From Polyangium jinanense (GTDB lineage: Bacteria > Myxococcota > Polyangia > Polyangiales > Polyangiaceae), in contig NZ_JAGTJJ010000063.1 in NCBI RefSeq assembly GCF_028435365.1, positions 1 through 58,790 on the forward strand: a stretch of DNA of 58,790 bases. The letters are read 5' to 3'. The position numbers and the translations under genes are program-made. The notes below the pieces were generated by a model. The model was not told the DNA's origin, searched no databases, and saw nothing but the letters and a program-made list of their open reading frames with translations. Positions 25,390 to 33,929 of the stretch are shown here, one piece after another; position 1 is the first letter of the stretch, and every line of letters starts with the position of its first letter.

Positions 25390-25782
25390 TTACCGGGGCA
25401 CGAAATCGAGCGAGGCCGAGTTGATGCAATACCGCATGCCGGTCGGGGGTGGGCCGTCCGGGAAGACGTGGCCGAGGTGGGCGTCGCATTTTCCACAGCG
25501 GACCTCGGTGCGGTGCATGCCGTGGCTCGTGTCCTCGATCTCCTTGACGATGTCCTTCGAGAGCGGGGCCCAGTAGCTCGGCCAGCCGCTGCCGGAGTCG
25601 TACTTCGTGGACGAATCGAAGAGCGGCTCGCCGCAGCAGACGCAGGTGTAGCGCCCGTCGGCCTTGTGGTTCCAGTACTTGCCCGTGAAGGCCCGCTCGG
25701 TGCCGCCGCATCGGCTGACGCGGTATTGCTCGGGGGAGAGGCGCTCGCGGTAGGGATCCTCGCGTTCGGGTTGACTCGACAT
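25390..25782 (-). CDS. msrB: Peptide-methionine (R)-S-oxide reductase MsrB
   Basis: This 130-residue enzyme reduces methionine-R-sulfoxide in proteins with thioredoxin. The start is ATG 25782 with GGAGG 8 bases upstream; 20 more upstream codons are not protein-like. Zinc is held by two Cys pairs (TCVCCG and RCGKC). The substrate loop SGSGWPSYW is present. The catalytic Cys lies in [12 protein letters not shown], so this is the Cys, not the Sec, form. The length fits the minimal family. There is no signal peptide, so it acts in the cytoplasm. Confidence 0.96.
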   Translation of the reverse strand: MSSQPEREDPYRERLSPEQYRVSRCGGTERAFTGKYWNHKADGRYTCVCCGEPLFDSSTKYDSGSGWPSYWAPLSKDIVKEIEDTSHGMHRTEVRCGKCDAHLGHVFPDGPPPTGMRYCINSASLDFVPR

Positions 25783-25923
25783 GAAAGGTCCTCCGCCGCG
25801 CATCCTAGCGCGCCGCGCGGCGCCTTTCGAGCCCCGGCGCACAAGCGCGGCGGTCGGGCGCTTGACGGGCCTCGGGGGAGGCTGTAGCGGCTAGGAGGCC
25901 CCTACCGATGGAGGAGCGACGTC

Positions 25924-26556
25924 GTGGCTGCCAAGATGCCCCTCGTGACCGAGGACGAGTACATCGAGCTCGAGCGCAAGAGCCTGGACAAGCACGAATT
26001 CTGCCGCGGCGTGATCACGGCGATGGCCGGCGCATCGGCGCGGCACAACGCGCTCTGTGCGAACATGATCGTTTCACTCGGCGTCGCCCTTCGTGGAGGT
26101 CCGTGCGCCGTCCTGACCAGTGATCAACGCGTCTACGTCGAGGCGACGGGCCTCTACACCTACCCCGACGTGGTCGTCGTCTGCGGCGCGCCGCAGTTTC
26201 ACCCGAAGTACCGCGAGAACCTCCTGAACCCTCGGGTCATCGTGGAGGTCCTTTCGCCAACGACGGCGCGGCACGACCAGACGTCCAAGTTCGCCCATTA
26301 CCGCATGATCCCCTCGCTCGACGAGTACGTGCTCGTGTACCAGGACGAACGGCGGATCGAGCACTACAGGAAGCTGCCCACGGGGCAATGGTTGCTCACC
26401 GAGTGCACGGGGGACGAGGGGAGCGTGGAGCTGCCCGCGCTCGGCTGCACGATCCGGCTCGCCGACGTGTATGAAGGCGTCGATCGGTTCGCGCCGGAGC
26501 CGGAGGGGCAGGGAAGCGAGCCCGAAGCGGCTCAGCCCCCGATAAAGCTGTCCTGA
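25924..26556 (+). CDS. Uma2-family (DUF820) restriction-endonuclease-fold protein
   Basis: This 210-residue protein starts at GTG 25924 behind GGAGGAG. The Uma2 pattern is clear: LVTEDEYIELER, KHEFCRGVITAMAGASARHN, YTYPDVVVVCG (the Asp of the PD-(D/E)XK core), NPRVIVEVLSPTTARHDQ (the E and following residues) and KFAHYRMIPSLDEYVLV. Such proteins occur in many copies in cyanobacteria and some myxobacteria; nuclease activity is inferred from fold only. The 3' end overlaps the convergent hmgA gene by 25 bases. Confidence 0.88.
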   Translation: MAAKMPLVTEDEYIELERKSLDKHEFCRGVITAMAGASARHNALCANMIVSLGVALRGGPCAVLTSDQRVYVEATGLYTYPDVVVVCGAPQFHPKYRENLLNPRVIVEVLSPTTARHDQTSKFAHYRMIPSLDEYVLVYQDERRIEHYRKLPTGQWLLTECTGDEGSVELPALGCTIRLADVYEGVDRFAPEPEGQGSEPEAAQPPIKLS

Positions 26557-27692
26557 TAGCCCGGATCCTCGGCGCCGAGCGCGGCCTCGGTCGGGAGGAG
26601 GGGATCGAACGTGTCGAGCATGACTGCGAGCTCGCTCGTCTCCTTCGTGCCGATGCTGGCCTCGTAGGAGCCCGGGTGCGGGCCGTGCGGGATGCCCGCC
26701 GGGTGGTGGGAGATGCTGCCCGGACCGACGCCGCGACGCGACGTGAAGTTGCCGCGGCAATAAAAGATGAACTCGTCGCAGTCGTACGACGAATGCGGGT
26801 ACGGGCAGGGAATCGCTTGCGGGTGGAAATCGACCACGCGCGGGACGAAGCTGCAGACGAGCGCGCCGCGCGCCGCGAAGGTGCCGTGCCAGTCGGGCGG
26901 GAGGTGCACGAGGCCCGCGCGCGGCTGGAAGTTCAGGATCGGGAAAACGAACGGATAGACCGTGCCGTCCCAGCCGACCACGTCGAGCGGCGAATGCTCC
27001 ATCGAGAAGCCGTGGAAGCCGCCGTCACGCTTGACGACGAGCTTGCGGATCCCCTCGTCCATGGGCCCGACGAACGTCGGCTTCTTGAAATCGCGGTGAC
27101 TGTACGGCGCGTCCATGCGGAGCTGCCCGACGTCGTTGCGCCACTGGCGAGGGATGTGGATCCCGCCCATCGCCTCGATGCAGAGCCACGATTGCAGCCC
27201 CGCGTCGGGGATGAAGCGATAGAAGAGACCCCGCGGCACGTAGATGTAATCGTCCTTCTCGTACCGCAGATCGCCGAGCATCGTGCGCAAAAGGCCGCTG
27301 CCCTCGAACACGTAGAAGAGCTCGTCGGCGTCGGCGTTCGAGAAATAGACGGGATCGGGCGCGTCCGGGCGGGCGATGCCGAGGACGACGTCGCCGTTGT
27401 AGAGCAAGGGGACGCGCCCATCGATCTGCGGGCCGCTCGGGGTCGGGACCGAGGTCGATCGATAATGGCGCTTCGCCAGGGGGCGCTGCGGAGCGGGCGT
27501 CGGGAGCGCAAACCCGTGCTCGGCGGACGCGACGCGGTGCTCGTGCGGGCGCCGCTCGTGATACGCGATGGTGTAAGGCCCGTCGAACCCGCGACGCGTC
27601 AGGCACTCCTCCCAGCGGAGGTTGCCCTTCGCGTCGCGGAGCACCGTATGGTGCTTCGGCGCGAGCTCCCCGAAGGCGAGGCGCTCGATCAT
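26532..27692 (-). CDS. hmgA: Homogentisate 1,2-dioxygenase
   Basis: This 386-residue iron enzyme opens the ring of homogentisate to 4-maleylacetoacetate. The double beta-barrel is recognisable (YVFEGSGLLRTMLGDL; DDYIYVPRGLFYRFIPD). The C-terminal metal region has PHSSYDCDEFIFYCRGNF with its Glu, and SHHPAGIPHGPHPGSYE with the His ligands. It is shorter than the about 430-residue Pseudomonas and human enzymes but has the full catalytic region. Its start codon lies within ATGA shared with the end of hppD, so it is the last gene of the tyrosine-degradation operon. It is cytoplasmic. Confidence 0.93.
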   Translation of the reverse strand: MIERLAFGELAPKHHTVLRDAKGNLRWEECLTRRGFDGPYTIAYHERRPHEHRVASAEHGFALPTPAPQRPLAKRHYRSTSVPTPSGPQIDGRVPLLYNGDVVLGIARPDAPDPVYFSNADADELFYVFEGSGLLRTMLGDLRYEKDDYIYVPRGLFYRFIPDAGLQSWLCIEAMGGIHIPRQWRNDVGQLRMDAPYSHRDFKKPTFVGPMDEGIRKLVVKRDGGFHGFSMEHSPLDVVGWDGTVYPFVFPILNFQPRAGLVHLPPDWHGTFAARGALVCSFVPRVVDFHPQAIPCPYPHSSYDCDEFIFYCRGNFTSRRGVGPGSISHHPAGIPHGPHPGSYEASIGTKETSELAVMLDTFDPLLPTEAALGAEDPGYQDSFIGG

Positions 27693-28843
27693 GCGACCTT
27701 GCCTTCCGTCTTCTGCTGCCGCTCGATGCTCTCGAAGAGCGCGCGGAAATTGCCGCCGCCGAAGCCCCGATCGCCCTTGCGCTGGATGATCTCGTAGAAG
27801 AACGGCCCGGCGTTCGGATCCCCGTGCGTCCCGGCCGACTCCTTGAGGAAGATCTGGAGCAGGTATTTGCCCTCGGCCTCGCCGTCGACGAGGATTTCGA
27901 GGTCGCGCAGCACGTTCTGATCCTCGTCGATCTGCTGGACGCCGAGCGACTTCAGGCGCGCCGGGAGCGCGTCGTAATACGAGCCCGGCGTGGGCATGAA
28001 CTGGATGCCACGCTCGCGCATGTGCTTCACGGAGGTGAGGATGTCCTTCACCGCGATCGCCGCGTGCTGCACGCCGTCGCCGCGGTGCTCCTCGTTGAAG
28101 ATGTTGATCTGCGAGCTCTTGAAATACGGTCGGTACGGCTCGTTGTTCGCGAACTTCACGCCCGAGCCCGGATCCCACATGACGGCCGAACGCAGCCCCG
28201 AGCCGTGATCGCCGCCCTTCTTGACGTCCTCGGTGTGGAACTGGATCTCCCAGAACCGCTCGAAGCCGAGCACGTGCTCCATCCAGAGCAGCGCGGGCGC
28301 CATCGTCTGGAAGTTCGTCGTGATGTGATCGAAATGCGTGAAGCCGAGCGAGTTCTTGCCGCCGCGCGGGATGTCGTAATGCACCGCGCCCGGGAAGAGC
28401 TTGCGATAGCCCTTGCGCTCGACGAAGCGGAACGTCGTGTCGCCGAAAGGCGACGTGACCGAGAACGAGGCGAACTCACCGCCGTCCTCCTTCACGCGCG
28501 TGATCTCGTCGATCGGGGTGCCGCCACGCCCGTCGAGCAGACGGAACGCGCGCTCGATGTCCTCGACCTCGAAGATCAGCGTGCCGACGCCGTCCGGGTG
28601 CTTGCGGAGGTACCGCCATGCCCGCCCGCCCTCGCCGAGCGGCTGCGAGCACATGACGATGCATTCGCCGGCGCGGAAGACGACCGAGCGCTGCTTGGCC
28701 GCCTCCTCGAGCTCGGGGCTCGAATGGGCGATCTCCTCGAAATCGAGCTTCTCCGTGTAGAACTTGCGGCTCCGCTCGAGGTCGCGGACGTAGTAGTGAA
28801 GCGCCTCGATGCGCTTGATCCCGATGGATTCCACCTTCGACAT
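27689..28843 (-). CDS. hppD: 4-hydroxyphenylpyruvate dioxygenase
   Basis: This 384-residue non-heme iron enzyme turns 4-hydroxyphenylpyruvate into homogentisate. The start ATG 28843 is chosen because AAGGAG lies 11 bases upstream; a GTG at 28855 would overlap that site. Iron ligands are in FTHFDHITTN, GDGVQHAAIAV and the C-terminal PFFYEIIQRKGDRGFGGGNF. The N-terminal glyoxalase-like half (ALHYYVRDLERSRKFYTEKL) is intact. It overlaps hmgA by 4 bases and follows maiA with a 58-base gap that holds the 45-bp hairpin repeat. Confidence 0.95.
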   Translation of the reverse strand: MSKVESIGIKRIEALHYYVRDLERSRKFYTEKLDFEEIAHSSPELEEAAKQRSVVFRAGECIVMCSQPLGEGGRAWRYLRKHPDGVGTLIFEVEDIERAFRLLDGRGGTPIDEITRVKEDGGEFASFSVTSPFGDTTFRFVERKGYRKLFPGAVHYDIPRGGKNSLGFTHFDHITTNFQTMAPALLWMEHVLGFERFWEIQFHTEDVKKGGDHGSGLRSAVMWDPGSGVKFANNEPYRPYFKSSQINIFNEEHRGDGVQHAAIAVKDILTSVKHMRERGIQFMPTPGSYYDALPARLKSLGVQQIDEDQNVLRDLEILVDGEAEGKYLLQIFLKESAGTHGDPNAGPFFYEIIQRKGDRGFGGGNFRALFESIERQQKTEGKVA

Positions 28844-28874
28844 GATCTCGATCACTCCTTCAATCTTTCAACGC

Positions 28875-28919
28875 TCGGGGGTTACGCTCGGACGAGCCGA
28901 GCTACACCCCCGAACCCCC
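28875..28919. repeat. 45-bp hairpin repeat, copy 1
   Basis: GGGGGT and ACCCCC form an outer stem, GCTCGG and CCGAGC an inner stem, with a 3x3 internal loop and a 5-base loop (ACGAG). It spans the maiA stop codon and lies upstream of hppD. It is 39/45 identical to copy 2 at 41981. Confidence 0.8.
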
Positions 28920-29561
28920 GGCCACGGCGTCGATTTGCCGATCCGGATGAGCGGCCTGGAAGGCCGGTAGCGACGCGCATTGCTCTTCGATGCGCACGAG
29001 CGAGGGGAACGGGCCGAGGTCCACGCCGAAGCGCCGTGCAGCATAAAGCTGGGGCACGAGGAACACGTCGGCCACCGTGGGCGCGTCGCCCACGGAGAAT
29101 CGACCCTGGACGGGTCCGGCGAGCGTCTGGTACGCGGAAAGGCCCTTCTCGATGAAGCGGCGCGCGAACGCCTGCTCGTCGCCGCCGAGCTCGGTCTTCA
29201 CGAGCTTGAGCACCGAAAGGTTCTGGAAGGGCTGGATGCCGGCGTTGATCGTCTCGGCGAGCTGCCGCGTCCGCGCCCGGAGGAACGAATCGGCCGGCAG
29301 AAGCGGCCGCTCCGGATATCGCTCCTCCAGCCATTCGATGATCGCGACCGATTGCCCGAGCTCGTGGACGACGCCGCCCTCCTCGACCTCGAGCGTCGGC
29401 ACCTGGGCCATCGGGTTCTTTTCGCGGTAATCGTCCCGGAACTGCTCGCCGCCGTCCTTGACGAGGTGGACGGGGATGTTCTCGAAGGGAATGCCTTTGA
29501 GGTGCAGCGCGATCCGCACGCGATAGCTGCACGAGCTGCGCCAGTATCCGTAAAGCTTCAT
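28902..29561 (-). CDS. maiA: Maleylacetoacetate isomerase (zeta-class GST)
   Basis: This 219-residue glutathione-dependent enzyme isomerises maleylacetoacetate to fumarylacetoacetate. The zeta-class active site SSCSYRVRIAL lies at about residues 9-19. The thioredoxin-like half continues with NPMAQVPTLE and ELGQSVAIIEWLEE, and the helical half with FSVGDAPTVADVFLVPQLYAA. Its ATG lies in an ATGA overlap with the end of fahA. The last residues and the stop codon lie inside the 45-bp hairpin repeat. Confidence 0.94.
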   Translation of the reverse strand: MKLYGYWRSSCSYRVRIALHLKGIPFENIPVHLVKDGGEQFRDDYREKNPMAQVPTLEVEEGGVVHELGQSVAIIEWLEERYPERPLLPADSFLRARTRQLAETINAGIQPFQNLSVLKLVKTELGGDEQAFARRFIEKGLSAYQTLAGPVQGRFSVGDAPTVADVFLVPQLYAARRFGVDLGPFPSLVRIEEQCASLPAFQAAHPDRQIDAVAGGSGV

Positions 29562-30535
29562 GGAGAGACCACCTTTTGCTCGATGCGCCCGAAAAGATCC
29601 TGCCCGTCCTCGCCCCGCATCTCGATGGCGATGGTGTCGCCGGGCTTCATGAAAGGCGTCTTCGGCGCGCCCTCGTCAATGGTCTCGATCATGCGGCGCT
29701 CGGCGAGACAACTCACGCCGCGCGCGCGATCGACGTTGGAGACGGTGCCGCTGCCGAGGATCGTCCCGGCGCCGAAGGCGCGGGTCTTCGAGATGTGCTC
29801 GAGGAGATCGAAGAACGAAAAGTGCATCTCCGGCCCGGCCTCGGGATCCCCGATGAGCGCGCCATTGTAGGTCGAGACGAGGCGGAGATGGACGCGGCCG
29901 TCCCGGAACGCGCCGCCGAGCTCGTCGGGCGTGATCGCGAAGGGCGAAAACGCGGTCGCCGGCTTCGATTGGAAGAAGCCGAATCCCTTGGCGAGCTCGG
30001 CAGGGACGAGATTGCGCAGGGTGATGTCGTTCGCAAGGCAAAGGAGGCGCACGTAGCGGTGCGCGTCTTCCTTTTTGGTGCCGAGGGGGACGTCGCCGAG
30101 GAGGACGCAAACTTCGGCCTCGAAATCGAGGCCCCAGCGCGCGTCGTGGAGGACGATGTCCTCGCGCGGGCCGAGGAGCACGGACGAACCGCCCTGGTAG
30201 ACGAGCGGATCGGTGCGCAGCGTCTCGGGCGGCTCGGCGCCGCGGGCCTTGCGGACGAGGACGATGTGATTGATGTACGCCGAGCCGTCGACCCACTCGT
30301 ACGCGCGCGGCAAGGGCGGCGCGAGCTTCGTGGGATCGAGGGGCTCGCCCGGGATCTCGCCACGCTCGAGGCGGGCAGCGAGGTCGCAGAGGCGCCCCAC
30401 GACTTCGTCCCAGCGATCGAGCGCGGCCTGCATCGTGGGGATGTCGGCCGGCGCCGGGGTGAACACCGCGCCGTCGCGCCGGACGACGACGAGCGTGCCG
30501 TCCCTTCCCGGTCCTCGTAAGCTCGCGAGCTTCAT
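29558..30535 (-). CDS. fahA: Fumarylacetoacetate hydrolase family protein
   Basis: This 325-residue enzyme is predicted to split fumarylacetoacetate into fumarate and acetoacetate, the last step of tyrosine breakdown. The start ATG 30535 (MKLASLRG) has GAGAGG at 6 bases; the longer open frame upstream is not protein-like. Metal ligands fit the DFEAEVCVLLGDV region and the following core ITLRNLVPAELAKGFGF and SKPATAFSPF. The end, GAGTILGSGTVSN...CLAERRMIET, is typical of the FAH C-domain. It is the first gene of the operon fahA-maiA-hppD-hmgA. Confidence 0.9.
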   Translation of the reverse strand: MKLASLRGPGRDGTLVVVRRDGAVFTPAPADIPTMQAALDRWDEVVGRLCDLAARLERGEIPGEPLDPTKLAPPLPRAYEWVDGSAYINHIVLVRKARGAEPPETLRTDPLVYQGGSSVLLGPREDIVLHDARWGLDFEAEVCVLLGDVPLGTKKEDAHRYVRLLCLANDITLRNLVPAELAKGFGFFQSKPATAFSPFAITPDELGGAFRDGRVHLRLVSTYNGALIGDPEAGPEMHFSFFDLLEHISKTRAFGAGTILGSGTVSNVDRARGVSCLAERRMIETIDEGAPKTPFMKPGDTIAIEMRGEDGQDLFGRIEQKVVSP

Positions 30536-30621
30536 ACGTGCCTCTCCGCGCCGTGCTTGGCGTGGCGTCCGGTAGCACGAAGCGGCAGGGAGGTTCAACC
30601 CCAGAGGCAGCGCAGGCACGG

Positions 30622-30948
30622 TTGGGGCCGCCGCCGCGCCGGGGCGCCGCCCCGGACCCCGCGGGGGCTATTCGCCCCTCGACCCGAACCAGCGCAAGCG
30701 CTGGACTCGAGGTGGAAGAACTGCGCGATGCGCAGTTCTTCCAACGGGCCCGTGAGACTGCTTTGCCGATCGAAAGGGCAGCGCGGCTGTCTTGATTGGC
30801 AGGGCCTTCGCTGGTCTTGCCTCGGCCTGTTCGATGAACTGCGCATCGCGCAGTTCATCGACCCCGGGTCCAGCGCTTGCGCTGGTCCGGGTCCAGGGGT
30901 GGACAACCCCTGGTGGGGCCTGGGGCAACGCCCCAGCGCAACGGCCCA
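30622..30948 (+). repeat. Composite inverted-repeat element, copy 3
   Basis: Same orientation as copies 1 and 2. The inner hairpins lie at 30714-30742 and 30833-30859, with GCGCGGCTGTCTTGATTGGC in the 90-base spacer. CCAGCGCAAGCGCTGG stands on the left and CCAGCGCTTGCGCTGG on the right. It occupies most of the 513-base gap between the divergent fahA and lipoprotein genes, so promoters for both must lie outside or within it. The remaining 100 bases on the right show only the lipoprotein leader. Confidence 0.9.
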
Positions 30949-31048
30949 AGACAAGCCATTTGCCTTTTCCGACTGTGTCCGGTAGGCGTCGGCCGCATCC
31001 GCCCGAGGGGAGGTCCCCGAGGTGAGGGATCAGGAAAGACCTACGGAC

Positions 31049-31528
31049 ATGAAGAAGCTCGTTTTCGTATTCGCGGCGATCGCGCTTTTTGGTTGTGCCA
31101 AGGAGGAGGCGGCCCCGAGCCCCGCCGGCGGTTCGTCCGCGAAGGCCGCCCCCGCTGGCTCCACGGTGCCCGCGACGGCGGAGGCGAAGCCCGAAGCCAA
31201 GCCCGAAGCCAAGGCCGAGGCGAAGCCCGCCGCGCAGAAGGGCCTCGAGGCGGGGAACGTCATCATCGGCTACCTCCGCAACCCGAAGGACGAGGGGCAG
31301 TGTGCCGCCCTCGTGGCGCCCGAGGCCGAGAAGGCGAAGTTCGACGAAGCCAAGATCGCCGACCTCGCCAAGATGCTCAAGCTCGACGCCGTCAAGTCCT
31401 GCCCGAGCGAGGGCGTCGTGGGCGTGTGCGACGCGATGGGGATGCTCGTGAATTACAGCGGGCCGAAGTACACGAAGGAGTCGGCCCAGGCGGACTGCAC
31501 GAAGGGCCGCGGCAAGTTCATCGAGTGA
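31049..31528 (+). CDS. Small lipoprotein with Ala/Glu/Lys/Pro linker
   Basis: This 159-residue protein starts at ATG 31049 (MKKLVFVFAAIALFGC), a short lipoprotein signal with lipobox ALFGC. Residues about 20-65 are a low-complexity EAKPEAKAEAK-type linker, suited to spanning the cell wall. The C-terminal 90 residues carry four Cys (QCAAL, KSCPSE, GVCDAM, DCTKG) that may form two disulfides. The domain is not recognised. A strong hairpin follows the stop codon. Confidence 0.82.
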   Translation: MKKLVFVFAAIALFGCAKEEAAPSPAGGSSAKAAPAGSTVPATAEAKPEAKPEAKAEAKPAAQKGLEAGNVIIGYLRNPKDEGQCAALVAPEAEKAKFDEAKIADLAKMLKLDAVKSCPSEGVVGVCDAMGMLVNYSGPKYTKESAQADCTKGRGKFIE

Positions 31529-31540
31529 AAGCTGTGCCGA

Positions 31541-31575
31541 CGTGAGCCGCCCGAAGCCTCCTTCGGGCGGCCACG
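31541..31575. terminator. Strong hairpin between convergent genes
   Basis: GCCGCCCGAAG pairs with CTTCGGGCGGC over 11 bases, with outer CGTG/CACG. There is no T-run. Position between two convergent stop codons suggests a shared terminator or mRNA 3'-end stabiliser. Confidence 0.55.
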
Positions 31576-31600
31576 TCAGGGCTCGGGGGCGGCGGGTCTC

Positions 31601-33838
31601 TCAGCGGGACACAAGATCCGTCATCCACGGCACGTCGGCGGGCGTCGCGGCCGTGAGGTCCTGCGCCCATTCCTCGTCGGTCATTCGCTCGAAGTTCGAC
31701 GTGATCTGCTCGAAATAGGACGAGGCCAGGCCCACGAAGGCCCGCGGCGTGCCGCACGGATCCGCCGTCACGACCATGAGGCGCGGCAGGCCCGTCCCCA
31801 CGTGCAGGACGCGGCCGACCATGTTGCCGACCTCGTCGGTCGGCTGCGTGTGCACGTCGGCGATCGTCGGATCCTCCTGGACGCTCTGGTAGTTGTCGAA
31901 GAACAGGTTCGCGTACCAGCCCGTCGCGCCCTCCGGATCGCCACAGCCCATCTGCACCTTCACGGCCTGGTTGATGAAATCGAGGTGCTCCTGCGTGAGC
32001 GGGATGCCTTCGCGCTCGTTCTTCGCCATCTCGCCGAGCTTCTGGGCCACGTCGCGCAGCGTGGCGAAGTAGGCCGGGATCTGCGCTGCGAGGGACGCGT
32101 TGCCCGAGAGATCGAGGGTCCCGACCAGGGTGGAGCCGTGCTCGGCGAGCTCGGCGACGCGGGTATAGAAGGCCGGGTACGGGTCCACGAACGCGTCCGG
32201 GAACTGGCACGACGCGCCGCCCGTGTACGATTGCTTCGCGTAGAGCAGCGTATCGTGCCGGAGCTCGGCCCAGGACGCGAGCTGCGTGTTCATGAGCCTG
32301 CGGCCCCAGGCTTCCGTCTTCGCGACGCCGGGCAGGCTCGCGAGGTCGCCGGCGAGCGTCTTGCTTGGCGAGAGCTCGCGCAGCGAGACGAGCCAGCGGT
32401 TGTAGAGGTTGTCGTTCCAGAACGATTCGGGGTGCGCGTCGACGAGGACGCGCATCATGTGCAGGTCCGGCGCGTACTGGAACTGTTCGAGCTCGGGGAG
32501 CATGAGCTGCCCGGCCTGATCGTTTCCGAGCGCGGCGAAGCCGACATCGAGCGGATTCGGCATCATGCGATAGACCTCGCCCTTCTTCACGCGGTCGTAG
32601 ACCACGTTCGAGAAGACGTGCGAGTCGACGACGTACCGCTGGCCGAAGAGCGCGAAGCTCGACGAGAGCGGCAGCGTGCCCCGCCCGAGGCCGTTGATCA
32701 TGATGTGGCTCGAGATCCGCTGTGTGCCGTAGCCCTTTTGCAGCACGACCTCGGCGATCTTCTCGTCCGCGAGCCCCGCGAGCCCCGAGGCATCGGCGAC
32801 GCCGAGGTCTCCGAGCAGGCCGTCGAGCTCGGGCAGGGTCATGTAATCGCTTTCGCCCACGAATCCGCGGATCGCGTTGTCGATGCGGGTGTACCGCTTC
32901 TGCTGCTCGCCTTGCGCGAGGGCGTGGAGGACGTAGGCGCCTTCGAGTTGCCTGCGCTGGAAGACCTGCCCGCCGTCGCTTTGCGTCTCGATGATGCGGA
33001 AATCGATGCGGCCGAGCCACATCATCGAGCGGAAGTAACGCTCGAGCTCGGGTGAGTCGGTGTAGTGGCCGCGCGGCTCGAACTGCGAGAAGTCGACGAT
33101 ACGATCGCTGCCGAAGAGGCGCGTCTCACCCGTTCCCTGGTGGGCCTTGGCGCCGTCGACGAGCGCGACGATGTCGGCCTCCTGCGCGCCCGCGACGGGT
33201 GAGACCGCCTGGTCTTTGAGCAGCGAGAGCGCGACGGCCGTGAAGAGATCCGCGTCCGCGCGTGCCTCGGCGCCGAGCGCGGAGCCGCCGCCGGCCGCGA
33301 GCTCGGCGCGCATGGATTGGAGCAACGTTTCGAGCTCGGGCGCGAGGGACGCGATCTCGACGGCTTTGAGGATGGAGTCGTAGGAGCGGTGGACGGCGTA
33401 GAGGATCGAGTCGGCCGACACGTAGAGCGGTAGATCGAGGGCATAAATGCTCTCGTAGCCGTACACGAACGTCGGGAAACGTTTCTTCTCCGAGATGACG
33501 AAGCCATTTTTCTGGAGCTTGTCCATCTCGTCGGCGTCGAGGCCGAGCGAGGAGGCCTGGATCAGCGGGAGGCCGTCGGCCTGCGCGGGATCGTAGGAGA
33601 GGCCGTTCGCGAAGGAGACCTGATACTGGTTCGCGAAATCGCCGGCGGTCATGTTCGCCGATTTTTGCGCCTCGGCGAGAAGCGAGTCGAGCTCGGCCTG
33701 TTGATCCGGCGCCATGGGGGTGGGCGGCAGGGCCGTTCCATCAGGCTTTTTGGGCTGATCTTCCAATGTCGTGAAACAGGCGGTGGCGAGGACCGCGAGG
33801 AGCGGGACGGAGCACAAGCGAAGCAGCGGTGTGCGCAT
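31601..33838 (-). CDS. DUF3160-type lipoprotein
   Basis: This 745-residue protein starts at ATG 33838 with AAGGGG upstream. The signal and lipobox are MRTPLLRLCSVPLLAVLATAC. The body resembles the large DUF3160 family of exported proteins: PTFVYGYESIYALDLPLYVSADSILYAVHRSYDSIL near residue 120, then DFSQFEPRGHYTDSPELERYFRSMMWLGR, FGQRYVVDSHVFSNVVYDR and WAELRHDTLLYAKQSYTGGASC. It is mostly helical, has no known catalytic motif, and is probably on the outer membrane or in the periplasm. Function unknown. Confidence 0.85.
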   Translation of the reverse strand: MRTPLLRLCSVPLLAVLATACFTTLEDQPKKPDGTALPPTPMAPDQQAELDSLLAEAQKSANMTAGDFANQYQVSFANGLSYDPAQADGLPLIQASSLGLDADEMDKLQKNGFVISEKKRFPTFVYGYESIYALDLPLYVSADSILYAVHRSYDSILKAVEIASLAPELETLLQSMRAELAAGGGSALGAEARADADLFTAVALSLLKDQAVSPVAGAQEADIVALVDGAKAHQGTGETRLFGSDRIVDFSQFEPRGHYTDSPELERYFRSMMWLGRIDFRIIETQSDGGQVFQRRQLEGAYVLHALAQGEQQKRYTRIDNAIRGFVGESDYMTLPELDGLLGDLGVADASGLAGLADEKIAEVVLQKGYGTQRISSHIMINGLGRGTLPLSSSFALFGQRYVVDSHVFSNVVYDRVKKGEVYRMMPNPLDVGFAALGNDQAGQLMLPELEQFQYAPDLHMMRVLVDAHPESFWNDNLYNRWLVSLRELSPSKTLAGDLASLPGVAKTEAWGRRLMNTQLASWAELRHDTLLYAKQSYTGGASCQFPDAFVDPYPAFYTRVAELAEHGSTLVGTLDLSGNASLAAQIPAYFATLRDVAQKLGEMAKNEREGIPLTQEHLDFINQAVKVQMGCGDPEGATGWYANLFFDNYQSVQEDPTIADVHTQPTDEVGNMVGRVLHVGTGLPRLMVVTADPCGTPRAFVGLASSYFEQITSNFERMTDEEWAQDLTAATPADVPWMTDLVSR

Positions 33839-33929
33839 GTTGGATTCCCCTTCCGCGGCGGCTCGAATCGCCGCGCGCGCGATTGCGCTTAGCAAGGTGC
33901 GTGCCCCGTGCGGTCGGCCGGCGCTACGT

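Noticed and set aside
10357..30948. Near-equal spacing of about 10.1 kb between repeat copies 1, 2 and 3
   Set aside because: Copy 4 does not follow it and three points are too few; treated as coincidence.
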